A stretch of DNA of 64,000 nt from an uncultured Mycoplasma sp. (GTDB lineage Bacteria; Bacillota_I; Bacilli_A; Mycoplasmatales; Mycoplasmoidaceae): the NCBI GenBank assembly GCA_947648205.1, contig CANSNC010000001.1, forward strand, positions 147,399-211,398, in the 5' to 3' direction. Below are positions 23,281-35,628 of this stretch, in pieces (within the stretch, counting starts at the first letter, position 1; each line of letters starts with the position of its first letter). The notes under the pieces were generated by a model, which saw only the letters and a list, made by a program, of their open reading frames with translations, searched no databases and had not been told where the DNA came from. The translations under genes and the position numbers were made by a program.

Positions 23281-24681
23281 ATGAGTAAAATTATTAATTT
23301 AAATAAAAAAATAATTAATCAAGAAATAACTTCTCAAAAATTAATAAGTCAAACATTAAAAACATTAGAATCAAATAAAACTCTTAATGCTTACATTAAT
23401 ATAGTAAATAAATATAGCAATAATAAAAATAATAAAACATCATTATTAAATGGCATCCCATATGCAATAAAAGATAACATAAATGTTCAAAACACTATTA
23501 CCACAGGTGGTTCATTATTTTTTAAAGATTATATAAGCCCTTATGATGCATATGTTGTAGAATTATTAAATCAAGCAGGTGCAATTCCAGTTGCAAAAGC
23601 AAATCTTGATGAATTTGGATTAGGAGGAACAGGAACTTTTTCTGGATTTGGTCATGTTGTTAATCCATTTTTTAAAGAAAGAATAACATCAGGTTCTTCA
23701 TCAGGATCTGCTGTATTGGTTGCAAATGATACTGTTCCATTTGCATTAGGTACAGATACTGGTGATTCAATCAGAAAACCTGCAAGTTATTTGGGAATAA
23801 TTGGCTATAAACCAAGTTATGGGTATATTTCAAGATTTGGAGTATTCCCATATTCTCCATCTCTTGATCATGTAGGTATTTTAACAAAATCAGTTACAGA
23901 TGTTGCAATAGTAGCAGATTGTATTTGTAAACATGATGAGCAAGATTTCACAAGTCAAATACAAGAAAAACACAATTTTTATAAATCATTGAATGATCCA
24001 ATTAAAGGAATTGTTAAAATGTGTTATTTGGAAAATATTTTAGATTTTATGCCATCTGAAAATAAAAACATCTTTTTAAATAGTATTAAGAAAATTGAAG
24101 GTAATAAAATTAAAATTAGACCTATTAATTTTCCTGTGGAATTAATTCAAGCAATTGCACCAGTATATAAAATAATAAGTTATTCTGAAGCTGTTAGTTG
24201 TTATCAAAATATTACTGGAATTCCTTTTGGACAAAAAAATATTAAACAAAGTTTTCAAGAAACAATTTCTAGTACTAGATCAAAATATTTTGGTAAAGAA
24301 TTAAAAAGAAGATTTGTGTTTGGTAGTTATTGTACACTTGTTGAAAATTATGATGATCTTTTCGTTTCTTCTAAAAAAATTAGAAGGCTTATTGTAGAGA
24401 AAGCTAAAGAAATATTTAAAGAATATGATTTTGTAATTATGCCAGGTAGTTCTACATGAGCTCCTACAAAAATAGATGTTGAAACAAAAAAATATAATGA
24501 CACATTAATTGATGATTATTTGCAAATTGCAAATTTCAGTGGATATCCATCAATTACATTGCCTATGTATAAAAATAACAATAATTTTATAGGTATAAAT
24601 TTAATGGGTTACATGAATAATGATAAGCAGTTATTAACAATTGCAAAACATGTAAATTACATTTTAAACAATGGAGATTAA
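23281..24681 (+). CDS. gatA: Glutamyl/aspartyl-tRNA amidotransferase subunit A
   Basis: Amidase-signature subunit that releases ammonia from glutamine; 466 residues. The catalytic Lys is in YAIKDNINV, the cis-Ser in GSSSGSAVLV, and the nucleophile Ser in GTDTGDSIRKPAS. The family more often has SGGS and TGGSIR, so two glycines are replaced (by Ser and Asp), but the catalytic residues are kept. UGA at 24457 encodes Trp. It starts two bases after gatC and ends four bases before gatB. Confidence 0.95.
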
Positions 24682-24685
24682 TAAA

Positions 24686-26107
24686 ATGAAAAATTTATTT
24701 AACACAGTTATTGGAATAGAAGTTCATACTGTTATTAACTCTAAAACAAAAATGTTCTCAAGTTCAAAATCTGATCACAATTGTAAACCAAATGATAATA
24801 TTTTTCCTATAGATTTAGGACATCCTGGAACAATGCCTCAACCTAATAAAACTTGTATTCAAAAGGGAATTACATTAGCATATGCATTAAACATGGACAT
24901 TTCAAAAACAATATCTTTTGATAGAAAAAATTATTTTTATCAAGATTTACCAAAAGGATTTCAAATAACTCAACAATATAACCCAATAGGAAGAAATGGT
25001 GTTATTCAAATTGATGATAATGTGTCTATAGAAATTGAAAGAATCCACTTAGAAGAAGATACTGCTAAACAATTTATTGATGATAATAATAATGTTTTAT
25101 TAGATTACAATCGTGCAGGAATGCCATTAATAGAAATTGTTACAAAACCTTGTATAAAAAGTGCAAAACAAGCTTGTGATTTTTTGAAAGAATTAAAAAG
25201 AATATTAATATTTAATAATATTTCTGATGCAAAATTAGAAGATGGTTCAATGAGAGCAGATGTTAATATTTCAGTTAATCATGTTCTTTCAGATGAATAT
25301 GGTACAAGAGTTGAAATAAAAAATATCAATTCTATTTCTAATGTTGAAAAAGCAATTGAGTATGAAGTTAATAGACAAATTAATTTAATTTTATCTAATA
25401 AAAATGTTCAACAGGAAACAAGAAAGTTTAATGATAAAACAATGCAAACAGAATTTATGAGATTAAAAACTGATGCTGTAGATTATCATTATATGACAGA
25501 GCCAAATACATATATTAGGGATATAAGTTCTGATTTTATTAATGAATCAATTAATATTTATTACACAAATATTAATGATATTAAAAATGAATTACTTTTA
25601 TCTAATATATCAAATGAATTTATAAATATACTTTTAGATGATGTGAATTTATACAATGCATTTAATTATTTAGATGGTATTGTAAATAATAAACAAGAAG
25701 TTATAAAATGACTATGTATTGAACTAGTTGGAATATTAGCTAAAAATAATTCAAGTATTAAAAATGTGTCAGTAGAAAAATTAGACAATATAGGTAATAT
25801 GATTAATTTATTATTAGCCAATAAAATAAATGGTAAACAAGCAAAAGAAATTATTAAGTTTATTTATGAAACAAATAAAAGTGTAGAACAAATAATTGAA
25901 GAAAATAATTTTAAACAAATTACAGATAAAAATATTATTAGAGATATTTTACAAAAATATATTGATAATAATCCTAATATGGTAGAACAATATAAACAAA
26001 GACCTGAAAGAGGAGAAAAGTTTTTTATTGGCATGGTAATGAAAGACACAAATGGACAAGCAAATCCAGATATAGTTAATGAAGTTTTAAAAAATATACT
26101 AGGTTAA
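24686..26107 (+). CDS. gatB: Aspartyl/glutamyl-tRNA amidotransferase subunit B
   Basis: Kinase-amidotransferase subunit that binds the misacylated tRNA; 473 residues. GIEVHTVINSKTKMFSS, DLGHPGTMPQPN, NYFYQDLPKGFQITQ and EDGSMRADVNIS are family blocks. The tail domain (YqeY-like) is present at the end. The ATG at 24686 is preferred over 24671 because GGAG lies between them. Confidence 0.95.
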
Positions 26108-26135
26108 AATAGTATATTTTTATTTATTTAATCTA

Positions 26136-26166
26136 TTGATTTTGTTGTTGTTTTAAATGCTATAAT
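26136..26166 (+). promoter_or_regulatory. rpoD promoter, extended -10
   Basis: TATAAT at 26161-26166 preceded by TGC (an extended TGn -10), with a poor -35 TTGATT at 26136-26141 (spacer 19). It lies 34 bases before the GTG start. Confidence 0.65.
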
Positions 26167-26200
26167 AATAAAATGCTTGTATTATAATTAGGAGACAAAT

Positions 26201-27475
26201 GTGGCTTTTGGAAAGAAAAACAAAGATAAAGAATTATCTGCGACTTTAAATAAAGATTATATTAGTAGTGGTATTCTTGAAGGTAATATTTCAAGAGGGC
26301 ATGATTTAAGTGATATAGATGCTGCTAAAAATAAATTTATAAAAGACCATTTAAATAAGAAGAAAAAAAGAGCAAAAGTTTCTGCTGAAGAAATATTAGT
26401 TCATTTTGATAAATATGGTTTATCTGATTCTGAATATGATGATTTATTCAAATGGTTTGAAGCTAATGGATTGACACTAGATTCAAATCCATTTAAATCT
26501 AAAAACTCATCAGTTATAAAATCATTAAAAAATACAGTTGCTGAGAGAATTGACTCAATGGTTAATGATCCTGTAACTTATGGTAGCACAACAAGAGATA
26601 AAGTTGATGATGGTATTAAATCGTTTTTAAATGTTTTAGGTTCATCAAAAATGTTAACAGCTGATGAAGAAAAAGAAATTGGAGCAATGCTTGATAGTGA
26701 AGACCAATACATTAGAGACTATGCAATTAATCAATTGATGACTTCTAACTTGAGACTTGTAACTTCTATTGCAAAAAAATATTTAAATAGAGGTCTTGAT
26801 CTTGAAGATTTACTTCAAGAAGGTTCATTGGGTTTAATGAAAGCTATTACTAAATTTGATTATAAATTAGGTAATAAGTTTTCAACTTATGCAACATGAT
26901 GAATTAGACAAGCAATTACTAGAGCAATTGCAGACCAAGCAAGAACAATTAGAATACCAGTTCATATGGTTGAAACAATTAATAAATTATCAAAAACTGA
27001 AAGACAATTAATGCAAGATTTAGGTAGAGATCCTACACCTGAAGAATTAAGTGATGCAATGGGTGGCAATGTAGCAGGATTCACTCCTAAGAAAATCATT
27101 AGTATTAAAAAATTAAATGTTGATCCAGTTTCATTAGACAAACCTGTTGGGAAAGATGAAGAATCTAAATTTGTAGATTTTGTTAGAGATAATGATGCAT
27201 TAACTCCAGAACAATATGTTGAAAAGGCTTTAATGGGAGAACATATTGATGATATTCTTAAAAAGAATTTAGCTGAAAAAGAAGAAAAAATAATTAGAAT
27301 GAGATATGGTTTAACTCCATATGCAAATCCTATGACATTAGAAGAAGTAGGACAACATTTTAAAATAACAAGAGAACGTGTAAGACAAATAGAAGCAAAA
27401 GCTTTAAGAAAGATTAAACACCCATCAAAATCTGGTGTGCTTAAAGGATTTACTGAATCAAATCATGAGAATTAA
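26201..27475 (+). CDS. rpoD: Primary RNA polymerase sigma factor
   Basis: Sigma-70 family, 424 residues. Region 2 is [20 protein letters not shown] then [20 protein letters not shown] and [15 protein letters not shown] (Trp from UGA). Region 3 contains [12 protein letters not shown]. Region 4 ends with the [23 protein letters not shown]. The start is GTG at 26201 with SD TAGGAGA six bases upstream, one of few non-ATG starts here. The 3' end overlaps trmK by 11 bases. Confidence 0.96.
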
Positions 27476-28112
27476 AACAATAGCTTCTTTTATTGAAAAG
27501 GCAAATGTGTGTGTTGATGTAGGTAGTGATCACGCATATTTGTCTTTATTATTAGTTGAAAATAATAAATCAAATATTGTTTATAATATAGAAAAAAATC
27601 CACAGCCATTACAAAATTCAATTAATAATACAAAACAGTATCATAATAGAATTTTCAATGTTTTAAGTGATGGTTTTAAATCTTTTGATAAGTCTATTGA
27701 TATAGATTATTGTGTTATTGCAGGAATGGGTTCAAATACAATAATAGAAATACTTTCTCAATGTTTTAATAATGTTAAACATTATATTATTTGTGCAAAT
27801 AATGGTTATGATAAATTAAGAGAATGAATTAAGAATAATAAATTCAAAATTTATAATGAAACTACTATTTTAGAAAACAATATTTATTATGAGATAATAT
27901 GTTTTTCTAAATTTAAAGGTAAAAAACTTATTTTTAAAAAAGATATTGAATTTGGAATTAGAAAAATAAAAAAATCAGATAAATATTATATTGATAAATT
28001 AAAAGCAGAATTATTAAAAAAAGATTATGAATCATTAAAAGAAAAAAATAAAAATTTATATAAAAAATGCAAAAGAATAGAAAGATATATTGAAAAATAT
28101 GGAACTTATTAA
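27465..28112 (+). CDS. trmK: tRNA (adenine-22-N1)-methyltransferase
   Basis: SAM methyltransferase, 215 residues. Motif I is CVDVGSDHAYLSLLL, and VIAGMGSNTIIEIL follows. The neighbours rpoD and nif3 reproduce the arrangement seen in Firmicutes, which supports TrmK. UGA at 27826 encodes Trp. The C-terminal coiled region is Lys-rich. The ATG at 27465 lies inside rpoD, and the end overlaps nif3 by 14 bases. Confidence 0.88.
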
Positions 28113-28872
28113 ATTATTTGATTTATTTAACAAATTATATCCACTAGCTACACAAGAAGAATGAGATAATTCAGGTTTTTTTAATAAATATGAAAATTTT
28201 AATGTAACAGATGTATTAGTTAGTTTAGATATTAATATTGATGTTGTAAATAAAGCAATTAACAATAATATAAAATTAATAATATCTCATCATCCAATTT
28301 ATATTAATGAATCTGATTTAAAGCTTAATCATATTAAAAAGCTAATTAAAATAATTGAAAATAATAATATTACAATTTTAAGTCTTCATACAAATTTTGA
28401 TAAAGCTAAAAAAGGCATGAATTATTCTTTATTAAAAGAACTTAAATTGAAAGAAATTAAACAATTAAAAGAATCTCCATATGTATTTTTTGGAGAATTA
28501 AAAAATAAATTAGATTTTAAATCTATTTTAAAATATATAAAAAATCATTTAGATTTAAATCATATAATTTATGATGAATATTCATATCATTTAATTAATA
28601 GCAAAAATATTAAAAGAATTGCTGTTGTTGGAGGGTCTGGAAGTAGTGATTTATATTTAATTAAAAATAAATATAAAATTGATTTATTTCTAACTGGCGA
28701 AATTAAATGACATTTATATAATTTAGCTTTTAATAAAAGAATGTCATTAATAGATATTGGTCATATTTCTGAAAAAATTTTTATAAAAGTTATTGAAAGT
28801 GTTATAAATAAATTCTGCTCAGATATTAATGTTGTAACATGTGAAAATACAACATATTTAAAAATAATTTAA
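28099..28872 (+). CDS. Nif3-like dinuclear metal protein
   Basis: Nif3/YqfO family (also named GTP cyclohydrolase 1 type 2), 257 residues. Metal-ligand blocks are ISHHPIY, LHTNFDKA and DIGHISE; TGEIKWHL corresponds to the TGDxxHH segment, with Glu for Asp and one His lost to Trp. The biochemical role is uncertain in this family. It is paired with trmK as in other Firmicutes. Confidence 0.88.
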
Positions 28873-28875
28873 ATA

Positions 28876-28912
28876 AAAACTCTATCCACAGGTAATATGG
28901 ATAGAGTTTTTT
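28876..28912. terminator. Bidirectional terminator between nif3 and rpsU
   Basis: A 13-bp perfect stem (28876-28888 with 28898-28910) flanked by A-rich sequence on the left and T on the right, so it can stop transcripts from both convergent genes. Confidence 0.85.
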
Positions 28913-29102
28913 AACGATTATTATTTCTTTTATTATATTTATTTCTTTTTTTAGCAGCAGCTTTTTCTTTTTCTTTTGCTCTTAACCCTGGTCTTAAATA
29001 GAACTCGTGACGTTTTCTACACTTTTCAGTTTCTGATGTAATTCTCTTAAAACTTTTTAATGCTGCTTCAAGATCACCATTTTTTACTTCAACTTTTGGC
29101 AT
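28911..29102 (-). CDS. rpsU: Ribosomal protein S21
   Basis: 63 residues: PKVEVKNGDLEAALKSFKR and CRKRHEFYLRPGLRAKEK are the S21 signature, with a basic tail. The ATG at 29102 is chosen because AAAGGTGGTG directly precedes it; six upstream codons would encode that SD. A TATAAT-like -10 lies upstream on the minus strand around 29138-29143. Confidence 0.95.
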   Translation of the reverse strand: MPKVEVKNGDLEAALKSFKRITSETEKCRKRHEFYLRPGLRAKEKEKAAAKKRNKYNKRNNNR

Positions 29103-29254
29103 ATAATCACCACCTTTCATCTATTTAACCAAGAATAATTATAACATAGCTATATTAATAAATAATATGATTATGTATTTAGCGAAATATAAAAACCACA
29201 CTCTAGATAATAGCGAATGTGGCGAATGTTTTATGTCTTTTATTAGATCGTTTT

Positions 29255-29788
29255 TTAGATGATGAATGATTTTAGTCTGAATCAAATTTTTTCAAGCACC
29301 ATAGTTGTGTATGGTGAACCTAATAATCTTTCTTCATCATATTTAATACCAAGTTTTGTAGCTAGTTCTTCTAATGAAATGTCATCATCAAAACCTATTA
29401 TTTGCTTTGCAAGTTTTAATGCATCAATTTCTGATAATTCTAAATTATATCCATATTGGTGATAAATTTTTTCCAATAAAGGGTATGCAAAATTGTCACC
29501 ATTATATGTAAATAAAATAGCATCTTGAAAAATGAAAGCAATGTTTTCAAGAGCTGACATTTTGTCAATTCCTTCACTTTCAATTTTTTTATTAGTTATT
29601 CTATATTTTCTAATAATTTTTCCATTGATCTTGTTATCAGTAGCAATAAAAAAATTGTGTTTAGAAACCATTTCATTATTGATGTAAACTCTAGCTGCAA
29701 AGTAAAGAATTTCTGAATTCATTCCCTCTTCAGTTGTCTTGATATCAAAAATAACGATTTTACGATCTTTGAATAAATCCCTTAACAT
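29255..29788 (-). CDS. DnaQ-like 3'-5' exonuclease fold protein with degenerate active site
   Basis: 177 residues matching the epsilon/PolC exonuclease fold. Exo I reads IVIFDIKTTEEG, where the usual D-x-E is D-x-K. Exo II matches as FTYNGDNFAYPLLEKIY. Exo III reads ERLLGSPYTTMVL where HxAxxDA is expected, so the metal His/Asp are missing. The protein is therefore probably not a nuclease, or uses other residues. Strong SD GGGGGAGT. The stop is reached only through a UGA Trp. It lies next to rpsU and ahead of the accessory island. Confidence 0.72.
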
Positions 29789-29850
29789 TACTCCCCCTTT
29801 GGGTATAAAAATAATATCTTATTATATTTTACATTATTTTTTATAAATTA

Positions 29851-30079
29851 TTGCACTTATAAATTGCATAATGGTATAATAAATGATTTTTTAATACTTT
29901 TTTATTTCTATTGTTTTTAAAAAGTTAAAATTATCCAATCCAATTTTTAAAAATTTACTTTTTAAAAAATGAATAATAAATTTCTTGTTATTGATTTTTA
30001 GATCATATAGATGGTTGTATATAGATGTCAACTAAATAAAATCTAAAATGATTTCTTATATTTTATTTAGGAGAAAGAA
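29851..30079 (+). promoter_or_regulatory. Promoter and long structured leader of the MORC island
   Basis: TTGCAC (29851-29856), an 18-base spacer and TATAAT (29875-29880) form the best promoter in the window. Transcription would start near 29887, leaving a leader of about 190 bases without a gene. The leader has a perfect 12-bp inverted repeat (29914-29925 with 29957-29968) and a perfect 11-bp one (30032-30042 with 30060-30070). The right arm of the second ends at the first bases of TAGGAGA, the SD of the ATPase gene. It could be an operator or a hairpin controlling SD access. Confidence 0.6.
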
Positions 30080-31861
30080 ATGAGCTTCAAACAATTAGTT
30101 GCTACATATGGAATGATAAGTAATTATAAAAATGAAAAAACTAATTTATGATTAGCATTAGCAGAATTTATTGATAATTCTATTTCTTCATGACAAGGAA
30201 AAGATAATTTAGAAAAAAGTGTTGATGGTTTAAAAATATCAATTACATTTGATGAAAGAGATGAAACAAATAGAAAAGTTATAATTACTGATAATGCAAA
30301 TGGTATGGATAGTGATGAATTAGTTAACTCAATGCAACCAAGTGATACAATAGGAAAAAAAGACACACATTACAACCAATTTGGTGTTGGTATGAAATTG
30401 GCCATTTTTTGACAAGGAAAAGATGGAATAGTTTTTTCTAAAACAAAAAATAATGATGAATATTATGTTGAATTAAGGACAAGTCAACATGAAAGTAATG
30501 AAGCAGTAAGTGTTGAATCAAAATTATCACCTTTTAATAAAGTCCAATATGATTCTGGTACAACTATAATTATTGAAAAAATATATGACAACAAATGAAT
30601 AAAGGACTTGAATATAATTACTGGTGCATTTGGATGAAGATATAGAGAATTATTGAAGAATGATAAAAATAGTTTTAGTGGAATGGAAATTAAAATAAAT
30701 TGATTGACTTCAGATGTTAAGAAAATTAATTGTAATAATGACATAATGGTAAAACCAAAATTTATTTACCCATTTTTGTTAAGTGATTTTAAAGAGCATC
30801 ACTTTAATAAAAATGATTATGATAGAAATAGATTTTTAGATAATTATGAAAAAGACATAAAAGAATTAATGGAAGAATATCCAGAAAAAAAGATATTAAA
30901 TAAGTTTTGTTTAAAATTACTAAATGGAGAGCCATTAGTTGATAAATTAGATATAGAATTTAAAGATTCTAACAAAACATCTACTTTAATTTATGGTGTA
31001 ATAGATGCCAAAATTGGTGGTGAATTAGCAGCAAATTGTGGTGTTACTACCTTCCATTTGAAAAGGGCAATAAATCATGGACCAAATTATAAAATAGAAG
31101 GGTCTTCTGGGTCTTCATGTATCCAATTTGATGATTATTCACAGAGAAATAAAAGAGCAAGTAGTGGGAAACCAACATGAAGACGTTTATTTGGTGAAAT
31201 AGATTTAACAGGAATAGAAGTACCAGATGTTAATAAAAGTCAATTTAATTGAAGTGTAAATGGTTATGATGATTTAACAAAACAATTAAAAAATATATGA
31301 GATGAATTACATGATTTATTAATAAAAATAGTGGGTTGAGAAGGTTTTAGAATTTCTTCAACATTGGACAAAGAGTCAGAAAAGAAACAAAATAAAATAG
31401 TTAATAATTCAAAAAAAATATATAATCCATTTAAAATAGACACTAGTATTCAAATTGCTCCAAATGATAAAAATTTAAAACCGTGTTTTACATTAAAAGA
31501 AGAGAATATAAAAATTTGAATAAGTGAGTCTAATGAAAAAAATATTGATTTTATAAATGTATATGAGGATTATGATGGAGAATACAAAAACATATATGTT
31601 TATATTGATGTTAATCATATATTTTGAAAACCTTTTATGGATGATGAAGATTCTAAAATTGATCTTAGGTCAAATGTTACATATCCAATCATTTTATTAC
31701 TAGTAATTTCATATTTATATTTAAATGAGAATGATTTACTAAATGAAAACAAATTGTTAAACCATTTTTTAAATATAGAAAATGAACAAGAAGAACCAAA
31801 AAATTTCTATGATGTCATAAATTGTGTAGTTCGTTCAATGGAAAATAAAAATGAAGAATAA
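30080..31861 (+). CDS. MORC/MutL-type GHKL ATPase
   Basis: 593 residues. The N-terminal GHKL (HSP90-like) ATPase has the N-box EFIDNSISS near residue 29, the D-x-G box ITDNANGMD near 71 and NQFGVGMK near 100. This matches the MORC/MutL class that remodels DNA by ATP-driven dimer closure. The C-terminal half (S5-like fold then unknown) has no recognised nuclease. Many UGA Trp codons fit the host code. It is the first gene of an operon whose next gene is a Z1-domain helicase; prokaryotic MORC ATPases next to Z1 and PD-(D/E)XK genes are known from comparative genomics as predicted restriction-like systems. It overlaps the Z1 gene by 11 bases. Confidence 0.85.
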
Positions 31862-33305
31862 ACAAATGTTTGTTTTATTAGATAAAGTTACTAATGATTT
31901 ACCAATTAATGAAAACAATAATAATGATAGTTTTGAATTTCAAAATTGAAATAATATTTTATTAAATGATAATTTTGTTAATAAAGAACATGTTTTATGT
32001 GTAGGTCAAGTTCAATCAGGTAAAACAAAAAATATAGAGAATATTATTATTAATGGTATTAAAAATGAGTATTGCTTAATAATTGTTTTAGCTGGAATAA
32101 ATAAAATTCTTTTTACGCAAACAAATAATAGACTTCAAAATAATATTAATATGGCTAAAACTAGATTCATGGATAAATCTAGATTTGATAAGATAAAAAT
32201 AAATATTGAATCTGGAAATAATGTAATAGTTAATGTGTTAAAAACATATAAACAATTGAATGATTTATTTGCTTATATTGATAATATAAATCTTGTTAAC
32301 AAAAAAGTTTTAATTATAGATGATGAATGTGATTTTGCTAGTGTTAATATATCAACTGAAAATGAATCAAAAATATATAGTTTAATATCTAAGTTATATA
32401 ATAGAATTCATAGTGGAAAATTACTTTCATTTACTGGTACACCATTTGCAAACATATTATCTAGCAATAGTAAAGAATTATATCCAGATAGAATAGTTGT
32501 TATAAAACATTACAATAACTATTGTGGTTTACACTACTTTAATAATCATGATAATTATATTTTGACTGATTTTAAAAAAAATGATAATTACAACATTATT
32601 TATCATAATATTTTTTTACAATGACTAATTTATACATCTGCTGGTTTACTTGATGATGAATATTTCAAGTCTGAATTATTAATCAATGTTGAAATAGAAA
32701 ATGATAAACAAGAATTAATATTTAATGAAATTATTAAAGTATTTGATGTGATATATAAAAACATTCAAAATGAAGAAAAAATGAAAAGAATTATTGTTAA
32801 TTTTCGTAAAAATATACCCATTTTTGAAGAATATACAGTTGATTTAATTTATGACAAAATTAAAGAAATAATTATTTATTTATATAATAATATTGAAAAT
32901 TGTTTTATTTTATTGAATGCAGATAATGATAGTGAAAAATTTAAAAGTGGAAAGAAGAAATTTTGTATCATTGTTGGTGGCTATATGGTTTCTAGAGGTT
33001 TTACATTTGAACATTTAACTACAGAATTATTTTTAAATGTTCCTAATGAAAGTAAGGTAGCAGTTGATACATTATTACAAAGATGTAGATGATTTGGAAA
33101 TAGAAAAAGCAATAACAGAATTAAGTTTTTAAAAATATTTATGAATAGAAAAGTTTTAGATTCTTTGAAAGAAGCTGAATTATATCTTGATTTATTTCAA
33201 GAGGGTATTTCTACAACAAATATAAATTATTATGTAGAAAAAATAAGTGAATTAGACAAAATAAATATTAATGTGGAGTCAACAAGTGCAGTTAAAAGAA
33301 AATAA
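31851..33305 (+). CDS. Z1-domain superfamily II helicase-like protein
   Basis: 484 residues. Walker A is VGQVQSGKTKN near residue 52, Walker B is LIIDDECDF near 157, and FTGTPFANIL is motif III-like. The Z1 signature GGYMVSRGFTFEHL is near residue 376, followed by DTLLQRCRWFGNR with the arginine finger. It is shorter than many Z1 proteins, which often exceed 700 residues. The ATG lies inside the ATPase gene, and the end overlaps the nuclease gene by 35 bases. Predicted to translocate on DNA together with the MORC ATPase. Confidence 0.85.
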
Positions 33306-34185
33306 TAACAGTGTAGTGTTTTTGTGAAACACTAATAATACAAATAAACCAATGATTACTGGACTGGGTTTTATTACAAATGATTTGAAATCAATTAAAA
33401 AACTTCAAACAATAAATTATTCATTCATAAAATATAATGGTGTTTGAAATATTGCAGATAGTTTAAATCAATCTGAAAAAATAGAAGCCCATATAATAAA
33501 GTTTGAAAATATGCCTGAACAATTATTAAAATCGATTCATGAAACTATTGAACAAAAAATAGAAAATGAAAATATAGGTGAATATGATGCCATTGATTTT
33601 GTCATCAAGTTATTTAGTAAAATAAAATTTAAAAAAGAAGTTAAAGAAGAATTGCTTGGAGATATTGGAGAATTAGTTTTCATGCTTAAATGCAAAGATT
33701 TAGGCATTAAGGCCGATGAAAAAATAAGAAGCTTAGATACAAGTGTATATGATTTTAATTTTAATAGAGTATATGTTGAAGTTAAATCTACAACTAAAAA
33801 TATGTCAGAGATAGTAGTTGACGAAAGACAACTTGAAGAATGTAATGAAAAAATATTTGTTGTTTCTAAATATCAATTGTTAGAAAAGAATTCTATTGAT
33901 AAAGTCTACAATATTTGTGAATTATATGATTTATTAAATTCATCAAATGAATTAATTTTATATAAAAAAAATAAATATGAATCTTGATGCTATGATGAAA
34001 CTTTAAGAAAACTTATTGATGAATGTTGTTTGTTATTAGATAAAGTAGAATGTTTTATTTTAGATAATAATATTTTGCCTAAAATACATTTTATACACAA
34101 AGGTGGACTTAAGAAATTAAAGTGTCATATTGATGTGACAAATTGTAAAACAAATTCAATAGAAGGATTAAAAAAATATATCTAA
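33271..34185 (+). CDS. PD-(D/E)XK nuclease-like protein (DUF4420-like)
   Basis: 304 residues. The block LLGDIGELVFMLKC has a conserved Glu near residue 134, then YDFNFNRVYVEVKST places Asp at about 161 and E-x-K at 170-172. That is the PD-(D/E)XK active-site layout. The position after a Z1 helicase fits the PD-(D/E)XK motif protein of MORC-Z1 systems. The first part (about 110 residues) is unassigned. The ATG at 33271 overlaps the Z1 end and has no clear SD, so coupling is likely. Family-level naming is tentative; the nuclease motif is clear. Confidence 0.78.
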
Positions 34186-34249
34186 ACCCAACTATATGTG
34201 GTTCTGCATTATTTTTATTTTTGTTATTATTTTTTGGAAGTAAATAATG

Positions 34250-34299
34250 AAAGGAGAATATTATTGATTTTTTTAATCAATAATATTTTTTTGATCTAA
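34250..34299 (+). promoter_or_regulatory. Hairpin with T-run and possible 11-codon leader peptide before the PAPS-reductase-like gene
   Basis: A perfect 13-bp stem (34257-34269 with 34275-34287) with a five-base loop and a T-run looks like an intrinsic terminator or attenuator. Overlapping it, AAAGGAG at 34250-34256 precedes a TTG (34264) that opens an 11-codon frame (MIFLINNIFLI). Its UAA overlaps the ATG of the next gene by one base. The next gene has no SD of its own. Confidence 0.5.
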
Positions 34300-35628
34300 T
34301 GAACTCTATTGAATCACGTAGAATCCATGTTGATGAACTTTCATCGCATATGCCATTAAAAGATAAAATTTATCATGCACAAGAAAAAATTAAAGAGTTT
34401 TTAACTTGATGTGAAAAGGATTTTTATAGCAACTCTAACAAAAGAAAAGAAGTATTGATTTCTTTTAGTGGTGGAAAAGATTCAACAGTATTGCTTGATT
34501 TAGTATTGAAAGTTCATAAGAAAATAAAATCAAAAATTGTATTAGTTCCAGCATATGCTATGGAAATAACATTTCCTGAAACTATTAGATTCATTAATCA
34601 AACAGTTGAAAATTACAAGCAAAAATATAATTGTTTAACAAATGCTCTTTTAGTTAGACCAATTAAACCATGAAGTCAAATTTTGCACACTAAAGGCTTT
34701 CCAATTTATTCTAAACAAATATCTGTGATGATAAATCGTTTGAAGAGATTGAATAAAAAAACAGGTCTATCAAAATGAGCTTTTGGTATAGAAGATTCTG
34801 CAAGATTTAAATTATCAAAAAAAAGAGTTTTTTTGCTGGATGATGATATGACTTTTTATTTTGAGGAAAATAATGTAAAAGTACAATATGACTTTTCAGA
34901 AAAATGTTGTGATTTTGTAAAAGGAGGATTAAAGCATGATAAAAGACCTTCTTTTGTAGGAACAATGGCTAGTGAATCATTGCTTAGAAAAAAATCATGA
35001 ATTAAAAATGGTTGTAATGTTTTTACAAAAAACCATCCTATGAGTAGACCATTATCATTATGAACTAATAATGATGTTTGAGAATATATTAAAAAAAATA
35101 ATATAGAAGTTAACCCAGCATATGATTACAATAGAGAAACACATAATATAGATAAATTAAGATTTTCAAGACTTGGATGTACTGCATGTCCATTTGGAAG
35201 TAGTCTTGAAGATTTAGTTCATAAAAAAATGTTAAAAGACAATGAAAAAATAAGTAATAATACTAAATACTGAAATCGTTTTGAAAAACTATATGTTTAT
35301 AATAAACCATTATATATTTCACAAGTTGTTAAAACTGGAATCATGTATATTTTAATGGACATGGATGTAAAAATAAGAAATGATCCAGATTATATGGAAA
35401 AATACAATAAAAGAAGAAAAGAAATTGATGAGTGAAATAAAACTTTTAAAAAAAATTTTTTAAAAGTTCTTGTTAGACTTGAAAATTATAAAAATAGAAA
35501 AGAAAATTGACATTACACAAATGATGAAATAAATAAAGCTCTTGCTCACTATGGTGAAGAATTATTAAATGCAGAAGATAAAAAATTTATAAAACAGTAT
35601 AGAAAAAAAATAAAGAATGTAAAGAAAA

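Noticed and set aside
29160..29250. Imperfect inverted repeat with CCACA and TGTGG between rpsU and the exonuclease-like gene
   Set aside because: Only five strong pairs and a long loop; not convincing as terminator or operator.
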